Shown here piece by piece: positions 51,282 through 63,254 of a DNA stretch of 64,000 nt (its first letter is position 1; each line of letters starts with the position of its first letter). Below the pieces are notes generated by a model. That model made no database searches. It saw only the letters and a program-made list of their open reading frames with translations, and had not been told where the DNA came from. The stretch lies in contig NZ_MPOB01000007.1 in the NCBI RefSeq assembly GCF_002148795.1, positions 1 through 64,000 on the forward strand, given 5' to 3'. The position numbers and the translations under genes are program-made. Source of the stretch: Oceanibaculum nanhaiense. GTDB taxonomy: Bacteria > Pseudomonadota > Alphaproteobacteria > Oceanibaculales > Oceanibaculaceae.

Positions 51282-52562
51282 ATGAGCGCCCGAAACGACA
51301 TGCCCTATTGGTGGGAAGCGGCCGAGCCTGCGGAAGCGGCAACCGGCGCGCCGCCTGCCAGGGCCGATATCGTGATCGTCGGCGGCGGCTATACCGGCAT
51401 GGGGGCCGCGATTCCGCTGGCGCGGGCCGGCCGCGAGGTCGTCGTGCTGGAGCGCGACCGCCCGGGCGATGGCGCGTCCAGCCGCAATGGCGGTATCACC
51501 AGCGGCAATATCCGGCATTCCTTTTCCAGCCTGATCGAGAAATACGGTCTGGAGCAGGCAAAGGCGTTCTATGCCGAAGGCGTCGTCGCGCGCCAGGAAC
51601 TCTATGACTTCATCGAGGCCGAGAAGCTCGACTGCGATTTCCAGCCGACTGGGCGCTTCAGTGGCGCGATGCGGCCGGAAATCCTGGACACGATGAAACG
51701 GGAAATGGCGCTGCTGCACGAGCATGTCGGCATCGAGCCGACCATTGTCGAGCGCCAGGACGTGCATGATGAGATCGGCTCCGATCTCTATCATGGCGGC
51801 GTGCGCCGCGCCGATATCGGCGGCATCCACCCGGCCAAGCTGCACCGCGAGCTGCGCCGTGTTGCCGAGGCTGCGGGGGCAGGCATCTATAGCGGCATCG
51901 GCGTCACCGATATCCGCTGTATTGGCAGCGCGTTCGAAGTGACGACCCCGAAAGGCAGGATCCAGGCGGCGCATGTCATCGTTGCCACCAACGGCTACAC
52001 CGACAAGGGCCTACCCTGGCTGCGCCGCCGGCTGGTGCCGGTGATTTCCGAAATGATCGCGACGGAACCGCTCAGCCCGAACCTGATGCAGAGCCTGATG
52101 CCGAAGCGCCAGATGCACGGTGAGACCCGCCAGCTCGGCTATTATTATCGGCCATCGCCCGATGGCAAAAGCATCCTGCTGGGCGGCCGGCGCTATGCCA
52201 GCGATGCCGATGCGGCGCGCGAGCGGCTGCGCCAGGGGCTGATCGAAATTTTCCCGGAACTGAACGATGTGAAACTGTCACACCACTGGTTCGGCTTCGT
52301 CGCCTTCCCGATGGACCAGCTGCCGAAGCTGACGGTCCATGACGGCGTCGTCTATGCCACCGGCTTCTGCGGCTCCGGCGTGGTCTGGGCGCGCTGGATG
52401 GGCATGAAGGCGGCGGCCCTTGTACTGGAGAAGGAAGAAACTTCTGCCTTCTACAGCGACACGCTCCGCCGTATCCCCTTCTATAACGGCAAGCCCTGGT
52501 TCCTGCCGGTGATGATGAACTGGTACAAGCTGAAGGACCGCCTGACCGGCACCATGAAGTAG
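51282..52562 (+). CDS. FAD-dependent oxidoreductase, PuuB/DAO-like
   Basis: A 426-residue flavoenzyme. The dinucleotide-binding motif is IVGGGYTGMG (residues 32-41) with ERDRPGDGASSRNGG downstream, as in gamma-glutamylputrescine oxidase and related amine or amino-acid oxidases. The C-terminal part has VYATGFCGSGVVWARWMG, the second FAD-contact region. GAGG at 51272-51275 favours the ATG at 51282 over 51270 or 51279. It appears monocistronic, 161 bases after fghA. Possible substrates are amines such as polyamine derivatives or N-methylated compounds, whose oxidation could yield formaldehyde; this link is inference. Confidence 0.85.
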   Translation: MSARNDMPYWWEAAEPAEAATGAPPARADIVIVGGGYTGMGAAIPLARAGREVVVLERDRPGDGASSRNGGITSGNIRHSFSSLIEKYGLEQAKAFYAEGVVARQELYDFIEAEKLDCDFQPTGRFSGAMRPEILDTMKREMALLHEHVGIEPTIVERQDVHDEIGSDLYHGGVRRADIGGIHPAKLHRELRRVAEAAGAGIYSGIGVTDIRCIGSAFEVTTPKGRIQAAHVIVATNGYTDKGLPWLRRRLVPVISEMIATEPLSPNLMQSLMPKRQMHGETRQLGYYYRPSPDGKSILLGGRRYASDADAARERLRQGLIEIFPELNDVKLSHHWFGFVAFPMDQLPKLTVHDGVVYATGFCGSGVVWARWMGMKAAALVLEKEETSAFYSDTLRRIPFYNGKPWFLPVMMNWYKLKDRLTGTMK

Positions 52563-52581
52563 CCGCCGTCGGTCGCCACGG

Positions 52582-53475
52582 TTACGACGGGTCTTCCTGT
52601 CCGCCGTTCAGCATGTCGTAGAGCAGTCCCAGCGCCGCATTGTCGAGATCAGCATGGCCGGCATTGCACAGACCGGTCATCAGCTGGTGCGCGAGCCCGG
52701 TCGCCGGCTGGTAGCGCCCGTAATGCGCGCCGACCGCAGTGGCGATTCCCAGATCCTTCTTCATCAGCGCGGCGCGGAATCCGCCTTGCAGCGTGCCTTC
52801 CAGATAGCGCAGCCCGTGGCCTTCCAGCACGCCGCTGCGTCCGGTCCCGGTGGAGACCACCTCGCGCATCAGCTTCGGGTCGATGCCGGCGGCGCGGGCG
52901 ATGCCGACGGCCTCGCACACCCCCATCAGATTGATTGCGACCATCAGCTGGTTGCAGGCCTTCAGCGCCTGTCCGGCGCCCTGCGGGCCGACATGATGGA
53001 TGTTCTTGCCCATTGCCGCGAAGGCGGGCCGGGCGCGCTCCACCACGGCTTCCTCGCCGCCGATCATGATGGTTAGCGTGCCCTCATCCGCGCCCTTCTT
53101 GCCGCCGCTGATCGGCGCGTCGAGGAAATCCGCCCCCGCATCTTTCAGCCCGGCGGCGATCTCCTGCGCCTCGAACGGCGCGATGGTCGAGCAATCGACC
53201 AGCAGCCCGCCTTTCCAGCCATCCGCTGCCAGCCCGTCCTCGCCAAGGGCGACACCGCGCACGGCGGCGGCGTCCGGGACACAGGAAATCACCAGCTTGC
53301 ACTGCGCCGCCAGGGCCTTCGGCGTGTCGGCGATCGCGGCGCCCAGTGCCTTGAAACTTTCCGCCTTGGCCGCGTCGCGAGTCCAGATTGTCAGCGCGAA
53401 TCCCGCCTTCAGCAGGTTGCGGGCCATGCCATTGCCCATCACGCCAAGGCCGATGAAACCGATCTTTTCAGCCAT
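52582..53475 (-). CDS. NAD(P)-dependent beta-hydroxyacid dehydrogenase
   Basis: A 297-residue enzyme of the 3-hydroxyisobutyrate / tartronate semialdehyde reductase family. The Rossmann motif is GFIGLGVMGNGMARNLLKAG (6-25), substrate binding is at DAPISGGKKGADEGTL (about 119-134) and the catalytic Lys lies in LKACNQLM (about 170). The helical C-terminal domain is complete. Substrate specificity (tartronate semialdehyde, 3-hydroxyisobutyrate or similar) cannot be assigned. It is leftward, convergent with the FAD oxidoreductase and 128 bases after the GNAT gene. Confidence 0.9.
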   Translation of the reverse strand: MAEKIGFIGLGVMGNGMARNLLKAGFALTIWTRDAAKAESFKALGAAIADTPKALAAQCKLVISCVPDAAAVRGVALGEDGLAADGWKGGLLVDCSTIAPFEAQEIAAGLKDAGADFLDAPISGGKKGADEGTLTIMIGGEEAVVERARPAFAAMGKNIHHVGPQGAGQALKACNQLMVAINLMGVCEAVGIARAAGIDPKLMREVVSTGTGRSGVLEGHGLRYLEGTLQGGFRAALMKKDLGIATAVGAHYGRYQPATGLAHQLMTGLCNAGHADLDNAALGLLYDMLNGGQEDPS

Positions 53476-53602
53476 GAGATTGCTGTCCTCCCTCTACGGT
53501 CCTGAGATGCCGGTGCGCTACGCGTCGGCAGGCTACCGGTTGATAAACTAGACCCTATCAGCGCAGGATCGACCCGTATCGGCTCAACCGTGGTGGGGGG
53601 CG

Positions 53603-54151
53603 TCAGATCTGCTTGTACATGATCGTGGTCGCGTCCAGCCGGTCGCTGGCGACATCGCGGGAAAAGCCCGGGATGATGCCAGCGGTGCGGTAGCCGAGCG
53701 CCGTGTAGAGCGGCTCCGCCTTGTCGCCGGTGCGGGTGTCCAGGGTTATGAGGCTGCGGCCGCGTGCGCGGGCCGCTTCCTCCAGCGCCAGCATCAGGGA
53801 CCGGGCGATGCCGAGGCGGCGGCAATCGGGGTGGACGATCAGCTTGTTCACCTCCGCCCGGTGCGGCTGGTTCGGCGGCGTGTCGAGATTGAGCTGCACC
53901 GATCCGGCAAGACGCCCCTCATGCCGGGCGACGAACAGGACCCGGCTGCCATCGGCAAGGCCGGGCTGTACCTTGCGCCGCCAGAAGACTTCACTGTCGC
54001 CGATCCCGAAGGGCTGCACGAAGCTGATGCTGGCCCCGGCGGCAACACAGGCATGCAGCAGATCAGCCAGTTCGCCCAGGCGGTCTGCAAAAATCTCGGC
54101 TGAAAGGGTGGAGATTTCGGTCTGCCCGGTGGCCAGCATGGGTGCCCTCAT
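53603..54151 (-). CDS. GNAT-family N-acetyltransferase
   Basis: A 182-residue acetyltransferase. The acetyl-CoA-binding region includes AEVNKLIVHPDCRRLGIARSL and MLALEEAARARGRSLITLDT, followed by AEPLYTALGYRTAGIIPGF, all typical of GNAT enzymes. The acceptor is unknown. Its start overlaps the stop of the XRE-cupin regulator (ATGA), so the two are one operon. Confidence 0.88.
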   Translation of the reverse strand: MRAPMLATGQTEISTLSAEIFADRLGELADLLHACVAAGASISFVQPFGIGDSEVFWRRKVQPGLADGSRVLFVARHEGRLAGSVQLNLDTPPNQPHRAEVNKLIVHPDCRRLGIARSLMLALEEAARARGRSLITLDTRTGDKAEPLYTALGYRTAGIIPGFSRDVASDRLDATTIMYKQI

Positions 54152-54720
54152 AGAATAAAGATCAGATAGCGCGCGCCGCTGTGTGGCGGCGTGGCGAAGA
54201 CGCTGGCCCCGAACAGCTGGTAGCGCAGACAGTCGCCGGGTTGCAAATCGTGGGTGCGCTCGCCGAGCGTGACGGCCAGCACCCCTTCCAGCAGCACGAT
54301 ATGGTGTTCCAGCCCCGGACGCGGCGGGCGGTCATAGGCAATCCGTGCGCCGGGGGCGAGCCTGCCTTCCAGCACTTCGCCGGCCAGAGATTGTGCCGGC
54401 GGCGAGACCGAGCGCCGGTGGAATCCGCTTTCCGCATCGTGCCAGACCGGCTGCCCCGCGCGCGGCACCAGCGGGGCGAACTCCGCCTCCACCAGATGCA
54501 TCAGCCGGGACAGGGTCAGGCCATAGGCGGCGCAGAGCTGCCCCAGCACCCTGGCGGTCGGGCTGACCTCGGCCTTTTCCAGGCGTGACAGGGTGGCACG
54601 GCTGATGCCGCTGCGCGCGGCCGTCTCGTCCAGTGTCCAGCCGCGCTCGCCGCGCAGGGCGCGCAGGCGCTGCGCAAGCCGGTCCTCGATGGTGTGGGTA
54701 TCGGTGAGAGTGCTGTCCAT
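54148..54720 (-). CDS. XRE-type regulator with C-terminal cupin domain
   Basis: A 190-residue protein. Residues 14-68 form a helix-turn-helix ([37 protein letters not shown]). Residues 105-188 form a cupin barrel ([41 protein letters not shown]). Regulators of this build often sense small metabolites. It is translationally coupled to the GNAT gene, so it may control acetylation of the same metabolite. It is divergent from the sensor kinase gene. Confidence 0.9.
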   Translation of the reverse strand: MDSTLTDTHTIEDRLAQRLRALRGERGWTLDETAARSGISRATLSRLEKAEVSPTARVLGQLCAAYGLTLSRLMHLVEAEFAPLVPRAGQPVWHDAESGFHRRSVSPPAQSLAGEVLEGRLAPGARIAYDRPPRPGLEHHIVLLEGVLAVTLGERTHDLQPGDCLRYQLFGASVFATPPHSGARYLIFIL

Positions 54721-54858
54721 ATAAGAGAAAATTTCTCAAATATGGATTTCGGTCAAGCGGGAATCGCTTTCGCAAGGCGCTTGACGCCGCGCGCCACACT
54801 CGATTTTAGTAAAATTCATTATTTCGACCGGCAGCATCTGGACGAAGAGGTTGATGGC

Positions 54859-57800
54859 ATGCGGGTGGCGCGGTTTCTGCTGGCGGTCGGATATCTGGTG
54901 GTGGCGGCCGGGGCTGTCGGCTTCGCGGCCTATAGCATCCAGTCCGAACGGGCGCGGCTGGAGCAGCGCATCAACGAGCAGGCGGTGCAGGTGCGGGGGC
55001 GTGTCGATTATATGATCGGCACGGCGAAGGTGCTGGTCGAGCTGATGCAGAAGCTGGCCATCGATTACCGCGCCAGCCGGCCGGATTTCTCACCGCCAAG
55101 CGATCTCTATCTGGGGCTCCGGGAGGAGCCGGATGGCCGCTATCATCTCGACATGTCGTCGCGCGGCATCAATCCGCTGGATATCGGCAACCTCACCGGC
55201 CTTGGCGGGCTGGAAGGGCGGGGCGACGGTTTCCTGGCGGAAGTCGAGATGGCGTTGTCGCTGCACACGGTATTCCGGCTGGCGGCGGAACGGCTGCCGA
55301 ATATCCCGTGGATCTATTACGTCTCGGCCAGCCGTTTCGAGTTCGTCTATCCCTGGGTGCCGTCGGCTGAGCTGACCTATGCCGACGAGGATCTGGAGAA
55401 GCCCTATTTCCAGCTCGGAACGCCGGCACTCAACCCGTGGGGAGCCGAATATTTCACGCCGGTCTATGAGGATGATGGCGGCCGGGGGCCGGTCGCCACC
55501 ATCGGCCGCCCGGTCTATATCGACGAACGCTTCGAAGGTATCGTCGCGGTGGATATCACGCTGGATCATCTGCTGCGGCTGCTGAATGGGTTCCCGGTCG
55601 ATTATGGCTATCTGAATCTGGTGCCCCGTGGCGGGGGCCGGTTCTGGTTTGACAGCCGGCCCTTGGCGCAGGATACCAGGCTGATCGACCTGACCCGCGC
55701 GCCCTGGAGTCTGGAGCTGACGCCGCCGCCCGGCGGATATACCGTGCAGGTGGTTCAGGAAAGCGCCATTCCGATCACCGCATCGGCCCTGATCCTCCTC
55801 ATGCTGGGCGCCTTCGAATGGCGCCGCCGCGTTGCCGCCAGGATCGAGGCGCAGCGCCAGGCCCTGGCCGAGGCCAATGCCGAGCTGCAGGTGGCGCGGC
55901 GCCAGGCCGAGGCGGCGACCGAGGCCAAGTCCACATTCCTCGCTTCCATGAGCCACGAAATCCGCACGCCGATGAATGGCGTCATGTCGATGGCCGAATT
56001 GCTGGACCAGACGCCACTGACCGACGAGCAGCGCGGGATGAGTGCGATCATCCGGCAATCCTCGGCGGCCCTGCTCGGCATCATCAACGACATTCTGGAC
56101 TTCTCCAAGATCGAGGCTGGCAAGCTGGATATCGAGATGCTGTCCATCGACCTGTCGGAGATCGTCGAGGATGTCGGCGACCTGCTGGCGTTGCGGGCGG
56201 AGGAGAAGGGGCTGCATCTTGTCGTCGATATCGACCCGCGCCTGCCGGGCCGACTGCAGAGCGATCCGACGCGGTTGCGCCAGATCCTGCTCAATCTCGG
56301 CGGCAATGCCGTGAAATTCACCGAGGACGGATATGTCGTCATCCGCGTGGCCCTGCCGGATGACGCCGTGCCGGCCGCCGGTGACACCGTGCCGGTCCGG
56401 CTTGAAATCATTGATAGCGGCATCGGGCTGACGCCGGAGCAGCAGGGCAGGCTGTTCCAGCCCTTCATGCAGGCCGACAGCTCGACTGCACGGAAGTTCG
56501 GCGGCACCGGTCTTGGCCTGTCGATCTCGCACCGGCTGACGGAAATGATGGGCGGGCGCATCGGCGTGGACAGCGAAGCCGGCAAGGGATCGGTGTTCTG
56601 GGTCGAGCTGCCGATGCCGGTCATTGAGGCGGCAGCACCCCGGCCGGAAGTGGATATCGCCGACGCCCGGCTGGCACTGGTCGGCCTGCCGGCACCGCTC
56701 AACGCCGCCATCGCCGGCTACATGCGGTTCGCCGGGGCGCCGGCACCGCACGCTTACCCGGATGGCGCGGCCGCGCTGGCGGCGCTGACCGGCGCCGACC
56801 CGCAGGCCGATCTGGTGCTGATCGAGGCGGCGCTGCCGGACATGCCGGGCTTCGCCCTTGTCCGCGCGCTGCAGGGGGCGCCGGGCGAGGCTGGCCCCAG
56901 ACTGGCGCTGGTGGCCTCCCGCCGGCTGTTCTCGACGATCTCGGAGGCGGAACGGCGCGGCCTGCTGGTCACGCTGCTACATCCGCTGCGGCGGGCCCGG
57001 CTGTGGAATGCGGTCGCTGCCGCCATGGGGCGGGCGGCCTTGCAGACGCGCGGACACATGTTGGCCGGGGCCGAGGAAATGCAGCCGCCGACGCTGGACG
57101 AGGCGCGGGCGGAGCAGGCGGTGATTCTGGTCGCGGAGGATAATCCGACGAACCAGACGGTGATCAGCCGGCACCTGTCGCGGCTTGGTTATGCGCATGA
57201 GATCGCCGCGAACGGCCGGCTGGCGCTTGAGCGGCTGGAGGCAGAGACCGGCTACGGGCTGCTGCTGACCGATTTCCACATGCCGGAGATGGATGGCTTC
57301 GAACTGACCGCCGCGATCCGCGCGAAAGAAGCGCCGGGGTCAGCACCCCTGCCCATCGTCGCCCTGACCGCTGATGCGCTGGCCGGTACCGAACAGCAAT
57401 GTTTCGAGGCCGGCATGAATGGCTATCTGACGAAGCCGATCAACAGCGCGGCGCTGGCCCGCATGTTGGAGGAGATGCTGCCGCAGGCACAGCCGCTGCG
57501 CCGGCCGAAAAGCACCGATGCGCCTTCTTCCCCTCCGGTGGCGGCAGCACCTGCCATCGATCCGGACATATTGTCGCTCGACCGGCTGGCGGAGAGCTTC
57601 GGCGCGATCGATGACGAGGCCATCGCCTTCCTGCGCCGCTTCGCCGAGGACGTGCCGGCGCGGCTGGTCCGGCTTGATGCCGCCCTGCAGGCCGGCGATG
57701 CCACCGCCGCGCGGCATGAGGCGCATGCGCTGAAGGGGGCGGCCCTTTCAATCGGGGCGACGCGCCTGGGGCTGACGGCATCGGACCTGCAGGATGTGCT

Positions 57801-57894
57801 GGATGCCGGTGATATGGACACAGCGGAACTGCTGGCATCGTCATTGCCGGACAGCGCTGAGGAGTTGCAAGCCGTCGTGGAGAGGCTGGGTTGA
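54859..57894 (+). CDS. Hybrid sensor histidine kinase with Cache-like sensor, two receivers and HPt
   Basis: A 1011-residue membrane sensor. One membrane segment (about 5-27) is followed by a periplasmic Cache-like domain (30-290) and a second segment (about 300-318). Then come the HisKA domain with phosphorylated H366 ([12 protein letters not shown]), the HATPase domain (about 470-590, DSGIGLT and [10 protein letters not shown]), a receiver-like domain (about 600-720), a full receiver with D805 ([13 protein letters not shown]) and an HPt domain with H956 (HEAHALKG). In the first receiver the phosphoacceptor position is Glu656 ([12 protein letters not shown]), so it may be unphosphorylatable. 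AGAGG supports ATG 54859. Confidence 0.88.
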   Translation: MRVARFLLAVGYLVVAAGAVGFAAYSIQSERARLEQRINEQAVQVRGRVDYMIGTAKVLVELMQKLAIDYRASRPDFSPPSDLYLGLREEPDGRYHLDMSSRGINPLDIGNLTGLGGLEGRGDGFLAEVEMALSLHTVFRLAAERLPNIPWIYYVSASRFEFVYPWVPSAELTYADEDLEKPYFQLGTPALNPWGAEYFTPVYEDDGGRGPVATIGRPVYIDERFEGIVAVDITLDHLLRLLNGFPVDYGYLNLVPRGGGRFWFDSRPLAQDTRLIDLTRAPWSLELTPPPGGYTVQVVQESAIPITASALILLMLGAFEWRRRVAARIEAQRQALAEANAELQVARRQAEAATEAKSTFLASMSHEIRTPMNGVMSMAELLDQTPLTDEQRGMSAIIRQSSAALLGIINDILDFSKIEAGKLDIEMLSIDLSEIVEDVGDLLALRAEEKGLHLVVDIDPRLPGRLQSDPTRLRQILLNLGGNAVKFTEDGYVVIRVALPDDAVPAAGDTVPVRLEIIDSGIGLTPEQQGRLFQPFMQADSSTARKFGGTGLGLSISHRLTEMMGGRIGVDSEAGKGSVFWVELPMPVIEAAAPRPEVDIADARLALVGLPAPLNAAIAGYMRFAGAPAPHAYPDGAAALAALTGADPQADLVLIEAALPDMPGFALVRALQGAPGEAGPRLALVASRRLFSTISEAERRGLLVTLLHPLRRARLWNAVAAAMGRAALQTRGHMLAGAEEMQPPTLDEARAEQAVILVAEDNPTNQTVISRHLSRLGYAHEIAANGRLALERLEAETGYGLLLTDFHMPEMDGFELTAAIRAKEAPGSAPLPIVALTADALAGTEQQCFEAGMNGYLTKPINSAALARMLEEMLPQAQPLRRPKSTDAPSSPPVAAAPAIDPDILSLDRLAESFGAIDDEAIAFLRRFAEDVPARLVRLDAALQAGDATAARHEAHALKGAALSIGATRLGLTASDLQDVLDAGDMDTAELLASSLPDSAEELQAVVERLG

Positions 57895-57913
57895 AAATGC
57901 CAGGGAGAACAGG

Positions 57914-58306
57914 GTGAGCGTCAATTTCGGAGCGTTGAAGATCGTCATCATCGAGGATGAGGATTTCATCCGCGTGCTGATCCGGCGGCTTTTGCATCAG
58001 CTGGGAGTCGAGCTGATCTATGAGGCGAAGGAAGGCGGCGAGGGGCTGAAGGAGGTGGTGCGCACGCGCCCCGACATCGTGTTCTGCGACATCCATATGG
58101 AGCCGGTGGACGGACTCGCCTTCCTTACCAGGCTGCGGGCGCTGCCGATGGGGCTGGTGAAGGACACGCCGGTCGTGTTCCTGACGGCGGACGCGCAGCA
58201 GGAGACGGTGATGAAGGCGAAAAAGCTCTGGGTAAATGGCTATCTGGTGAAGCCGGTTTCCCTGCAATCCATCGAGAAGCGGATTGTGAGCCTGTTGGCT
58301 AGTTAG
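57914..58306 (+). CDS. Single-domain response regulator (CheY-like)
   Basis: A 130-residue receiver without output domain. IIEDEDFIRVLIRRLL gives the acidic pair, IVFCDIHMEPVDGL carries the phosphoacceptor Asp, LTADAQ has the conserved Thr, and GYLVKPVS has the conserved Lys. The start is GTG 57914, preceded by GGGAG. It follows the hybrid kinase by 19 bases and is its likely partner through the HPt domain. The downstream output is not apparent. Confidence 0.88.
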   Translation: MSVNFGALKIVIIEDEDFIRVLIRRLLHQLGVELIYEAKEGGEGLKEVVRTRPDIVFCDIHMEPVDGLAFLTRLRALPMGLVKDTPVVFLTADAQQETVMKAKKLWVNGYLVKPVSLQSIEKRIVSLLAS

Positions 58307-58490
58307 GGATTCTCCTTGTTTTCACGACGCCCGCCCGGCCCTGAGCGCAGCCTTGCAATAAAATCGCAGGGGGTATGCAGAAAGGGGGTGCGCGACGAGA
58401 AATGCTACATTAGCATGTCATCGCTCCTTACAGTTTCCGTGCTGGAATCTGGGGGCATTCACTCGAACCACAATCGAGGGGGAGGTTCTC

Positions 58491-60284
58491 ATGAAAGAAC
58501 GGGAACTCAGGGGGCTTATCAACAAGGTCAAGCACGGCAAGCTGTCACGCCGTGGGTTCATTTCACGCATGGTCATGCTGGGGCTGACCGCCCCGCTAGC
58601 GAGCCAGATGCTGCTTTCCGCCGGTGTTGCGCAGGCGAAGAGCGCCATGGAATACAAGCCGACCAAGGCGGGTGGTGGCGGTACGCTGAAACTGCTCTGG
58701 TGGCAGGGGCCGACGCTGCTGAACCCGCATTTTGCGGTTGGAACCAAGGATCAGGACGGTTCGCGCATCTTCTACGAGCCGCTGGCCGCCTGGGCGCCGG
58801 ACGGTACGCTGATACCGATTCTCGCGGCGGAAATCCCGACCCGCGAGAATGGCGGCCTGTCCGAGGACGGCAAGTCCGTCACCTGGAAGCTGAAGCAGGG
58901 CGTCACCTGGCATGACGGCAAGCCGTTCACCGCCGACGACTGTGTGTTCAACTGGGAATATGGCCGCGATCCGGCGACCGCCTCGGTGACCAGCGGTACC
59001 TACCGCGATGTCGAGGTGGAGAAGGTCGACAGCCACACCGTGAAGGTGATGTTCAAGAAGCCGACGCCGTTCTGGGCCGATGCCTTCGTCGGCAACCGCG
59101 GCTGCCTCATCCCGAAGCATCTGTTCGCCGAATATGCCGGCGCGAAATCGCGTGAGGCGCCGGCCAACCTGGCGCCGGTGGGCACCGGGCCGTTCAAGTT
59201 CGTCGAGTTCAAGCCGGGCGATCTGGTGCGCGGCGAGCGCAACCCGAACTACCATGTTTCCAACATGCCCTATTTCGACGCCATCGAGATGAAGGGCGGC
59301 GGCGATGCCGTGTCAGCGGCCCGCGCGGTCATCCAGACCGGCGAGTACGACTATGCCTGGAACATGCAGGTCGAGGATTCGATCCTGAAGCGGCTGGAAG
59401 ATGGCGGCCGGGGCAAGGTCGTGGTCTTCGAAGGCGGTTCCATCGAGCATATCCAGCTGAACAATACCGATCCCTGGACCGAGGTTGAGGGCGGCGAGCG
59501 GTCCAGCATGAAGACCAAGCATCCGTTCCTGACCGATCCGGCCGTGCGGCAGGCGCTGAACCTGCTGGTCGATCGCCAGTCGGTGCAGGATCATATCTAT
59601 GGCCGCGGCGGCGTTGCCACCCGCAACTTCCTGAACAATCCGCCGGCCTTCCGCTCCAAGAAAACCACCTTCGAGTTCAATATCGAAAAGGCCATCAAGA
59701 TTCTGGAGGATGGTGGCTGGAAGGTCGGCAGCGGCGGCATCCGCGAGAAGGATGGCAAGCAGCTGAAGATGGTCTATCAGACCTCGATCAACGCGCCGCG
59801 CCAGAAGAACCAGGCCATCGTGAAACAGGCTTGCCAGAAGGCGGGCATCGACCTTGAGCTGAAGTCGATCACGGCGTCCGTGTACTTCTCTTCCGATGTC
59901 GGCAATCCGGACACCTACACGAAGTTCTATTGCGACATCCAGATGTACACCACGGGCCAGCCGCAGCCCGATCCGGCGCTGTTCATGAACCAGTTCACCA
60001 CGTGGGAGATCGCCACGATGGAGAACAAGTGGCAGGGCCGCAACATCACCCGCTGGTACAATGAGGATTACGACAAGCTGTACCGCGAGGCGGAGGGTGA
60101 ACTGGACCCGGTGAAGCGGGCGGCCCTGTTCATCGCCATGAACGATCTGGTGATCGAGAACGTGGTCAATATTCCGGTCATCTATCGTCCCGGCGTTGCC
60201 GCGGCCTCCAACAAGCTGCACTGCCAGCCCAGCGGCTGGGACAGCAGCCTGTGGAATGTGAGGAGCTGGTACCGCGACGCCTGA
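58491..60284 (+). CDS. Dipeptide/oligopeptide-type ABC binding protein (Tat-exported)
   Basis: A 597-residue solute-binding protein of family 5 (DppA/OppA type). The N terminus has a twin-arginine signal (LSRRGFISR, R20-R21) and a hydrophobic stretch, with cleavage near AQA-K at 49/50. The mature part contains LWWQGPTLLNPHFAVGTKD, TWHDGKPFTADDCVFNWEY and LNLLVDRQSVQD, conserved in the family. The ligand (peptide, nickel, glycoside or other) is not clear. It opens a five-gene importer operon. A perfect GC hairpin follows its stop. Confidence 0.9.
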   Translation: MKERELRGLINKVKHGKLSRRGFISRMVMLGLTAPLASQMLLSAGVAQAKSAMEYKPTKAGGGGTLKLLWWQGPTLLNPHFAVGTKDQDGSRIFYEPLAAWAPDGTLIPILAAEIPTRENGGLSEDGKSVTWKLKQGVTWHDGKPFTADDCVFNWEYGRDPATASVTSGTYRDVEVEKVDSHTVKVMFKKPTPFWADAFVGNRGCLIPKHLFAEYAGAKSREAPANLAPVGTGPFKFVEFKPGDLVRGERNPNYHVSNMPYFDAIEMKGGGDAVSAARAVIQTGEYDYAWNMQVEDSILKRLEDGGRGKVVVFEGGSIEHIQLNNTDPWTEVEGGERSSMKTKHPFLTDPAVRQALNLLVDRQSVQDHIYGRGGVATRNFLNNPPAFRSKKTTFEFNIEKAIKILEDGGWKVGSGGIREKDGKQLKMVYQTSINAPRQKNQAIVKQACQKAGIDLELKSITASVYFSSDVGNPDTYTKFYCDIQMYTTGQPQPDPALFMNQFTTWEIATMENKWQGRNITRWYNEDYDKLYREAEGELDPVKRAALFIAMNDLVIENVVNIPVIYRPGVAAASNKLHCQPSGWDSSLWNVRSWYRDA

Positions 60285-60302
60285 GAAGTCCATATCCGGA
60301 CG

Positions 60303-60325
60303 GGGCCGGCCATAAAGGCCGGCCC
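60303..60325 (+). terminator. GC hairpin after the binding-protein gene
   Basis: GGGCCGGCC and GGCCGGCCC pair perfectly around ATAAA, then TTCTT. It lies between the binding-protein gene and the first permease, so it may attenuate transcription or protect the upstream mRNA and give excess binding protein. Confidence 0.7.
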
Positions 60326-60363
60326 TTCTTCCCGATTCTCTGCCGCTGCGGAGTGACCCGAAC

Positions 60364-61323
60364 GTGAGTCAGTATCTTATCCGCCGTCTTTTGGTGGCGT
60401 TGCCAAGCTTGCTTGGAATCAGCATCGTGCTGTTCACCGTGCTGGCCCTGGCACCGGGCGATCCCTTCGAGGAACTCGCCACCAATCCGAACATTCCGCC
60501 GGAAGTCCGCGCCAATCTGCGAGAGCAGTTCGGCCTCGACGATCCGGTGTGGGAACGCTATGTACGCTGGCTGTTCGCCATGCTGAATGGCGACTGGGGG
60601 TTCTCCTTCGTCAGCCGCGTCGATGTCGATGTGCTGATCCTGCAGCGCCTGCCGGCGACCCTGATCATCATCGGCCTGTCGCAGGTGCTGGCGCTGGCGA
60701 TTGCGCTGCCGGTCGGCGTCTATTCCGCGACCCGGCCCTATTCGGTGTTCGACCAGGTTGCCAATACGCTGGCCTTCATCGGCTTCTCCCTGCCAACCTT
60801 CTTCACCGGCCTGCTGTTCATTCTGATCTTCTCGATCTATCTGGACTGGCTGCCCTTCGTCTACAGATCGGATGTGGAGGCGACAGGCTTTGCCTGGCTG
60901 TGGGAGCATTTCAAGCAGTCGATCATGCCGATCGCCGTGCTGGGGCTGTTCCAGGGGGCGTCCTGGACGCGCTTCGTGCGTTCCGCCGTGCTCGACGTGA
61001 TCCGGCTGGATTACGTCACTACGGCGCGGGCCAAGGGGCTGCGCGAACGCATCGTCGTCGTGAAGCATGTGGTGCGCAACGCGCTGATCCCGGTGGTTAC
61101 GCTGGTGGCCCTGCAGATGCCCATCGTGTTCGGCGGCGCCATCGTGACCGAGCAGATCTTCCGCATCCCCGGCATCGGTTCGCTGCTCATCAGCGCCATC
61201 CTGGCGAACGACACGCCGGTCATAATGGCGGTGACCTTCGTGTTTGCCTGTCTCGTCATTCTCTTCAACCTGATCGCGGACCTGCTCTATGGCTGGCTCG
61301 ACCCCCGTATCTCCTACCGCTGA
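60364..61323 (+). CDS. ABC transporter permease, DppB-like
   Basis: A 319-residue inner-membrane permease. It starts with the family signature [20 protein letters not shown] (GTG start at 60364) and has six membrane segments. The EAA loop region [20 protein letters not shown] lies near residues 217-236, and the [11 protein letters not shown] segment near 265 is typical of DppB. It is the first permease of the importer, 79 bases after the binding-protein gene, and overlaps the next permease gene by 35 bases. Confidence 0.92.
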   Translation: MSQYLIRRLLVALPSLLGISIVLFTVLALAPGDPFEELATNPNIPPEVRANLREQFGLDDPVWERYVRWLFAMLNGDWGFSFVSRVDVDVLILQRLPATLIIIGLSQVLALAIALPVGVYSATRPYSVFDQVANTLAFIGFSLPTFFTGLLFILIFSIYLDWLPFVYRSDVEATGFAWLWEHFKQSIMPIAVLGLFQGASWTRFVRSAVLDVIRLDYVTTARAKGLRERIVVVKHVVRNALIPVVTLVALQMPIVFGGAIVTEQIFRIPGIGSLLISAILANDTPVIMAVTFVFACLVILFNLIADLLYGWLDPRISYR

Positions 61324-62230
61324 CGCGGTCGTCCCGGCCGTGGCCAGGGCGAAGCACATCTCGCCGGGCCTGGAGGCCTGGCGGCGGTTCCGCCGTCACA
61401 AGCTGGCGGTGGTCAGTGCCGGCATCCTGATTTTCATGGTGCTGGCGGTGCTGGTCGGTCCGTTCTTCTGGACCGTGCCGATCAACGAGATCGATTTCTC
61501 CTCGCAGCTCGAAGGCCCGTCCTGGGCACACCCGCTGGGCACCGACGATCTCGGGCAGGATCTGCTGTCCCGCATGCTCTATGGCGGGCGTATCTCGCTG
61601 GCGGTCGGTCTTGCCGCCATGATGGTCGCTGTCTTCGTCGGCACCCTGGTCGGGGCGATCGCCGGCATTGCGCGCGGCAGCGTCGATACCGCGCTGATGT
61701 GGCTGACCGACCTGTTCCTGTCGTTGCCGCAGCTGCCGCTGCTGCTGCTGGTGATCTACCTGTTCCGCGATACGCTGAAGGAGATCGCCGGACCGGAGGT
61801 CGGCGTGTTCATCCTGATCGTCATCGTCATCGGCGGCTTGCGCTGGATGCCGGTGGCCCGGCTGGTGCGCGCGCAGTTCTTCTCCCTGCGCGAGAAGGAG
61901 TTCGTCGAGGCGGCCCGGGCGCTCGGCGCCTCCACGCCGCGCGTGGTGGTGCGCCACATCCTGCCGAATTCGCTGGGGCCGGTGATCGTTGCCGGCACCA
62001 TCGATGTGGCGGCGGCGATTATCGCCGAATCGACGCTGTCCTTCCTTGGCCTGGGGTTCCCGCCGGACATCCCGACCTGGGGTCGGCTGCTGTATGACGC
62101 CAAGGATTATCTCGATTTCGCGCCGCATTGGGCGATCTTTGCCGGGGCGGCGATCTTCCTGGCGGTGCTCACCATCAATTTCATTGGCGACGGGCTGCGC
62201 GACGCGCTCGACCCGCGCAAGGTCATGTAG
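61289..62230 (+). CDS. ABC transporter permease, DppC-like
   Basis: A 313-residue permease with an N-terminal cytoplasmic segment, a first membrane helix (about 40-62), [20 protein letters not shown] near residues 81-100 (the DppC signature) and four to five further helices. The EAA loop is [21 protein letters not shown]. The ATG at 61289 lies inside the preceding permease gene, a 35-base overlap; no better start is seen downstream before the conserved region. Confidence 0.92.
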   Translation: MAGSTPVSPTADAVVPAVARAKHISPGLEAWRRFRRHKLAVVSAGILIFMVLAVLVGPFFWTVPINEIDFSSQLEGPSWAHPLGTDDLGQDLLSRMLYGGRISLAVGLAAMMVAVFVGTLVGAIAGIARGSVDTALMWLTDLFLSLPQLPLLLLVIYLFRDTLKEIAGPEVGVFILIVIVIGGLRWMPVARLVRAQFFSLREKEFVEAARALGASTPRVVVRHILPNSLGPVIVAGTIDVAAAIIAESTLSFLGLGFPPDIPTWGRLLYDAKDYLDFAPHWAIFAGAAIFLAVLTINFIGDGLRDALDPRKVM

Positions 62231-62243
62231 GGAGTTGCCGAGG

Positions 62244-63236
<993 letters not shown>

Positions 63237-63254
63237 TCCGGGGGATTGGACGCG

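Noticed and set aside
55090-56751. A 553-codon antisense frame in the sensor kinase
   Set aside because: It is a shadow of the kinase coding sequence with biased composition.
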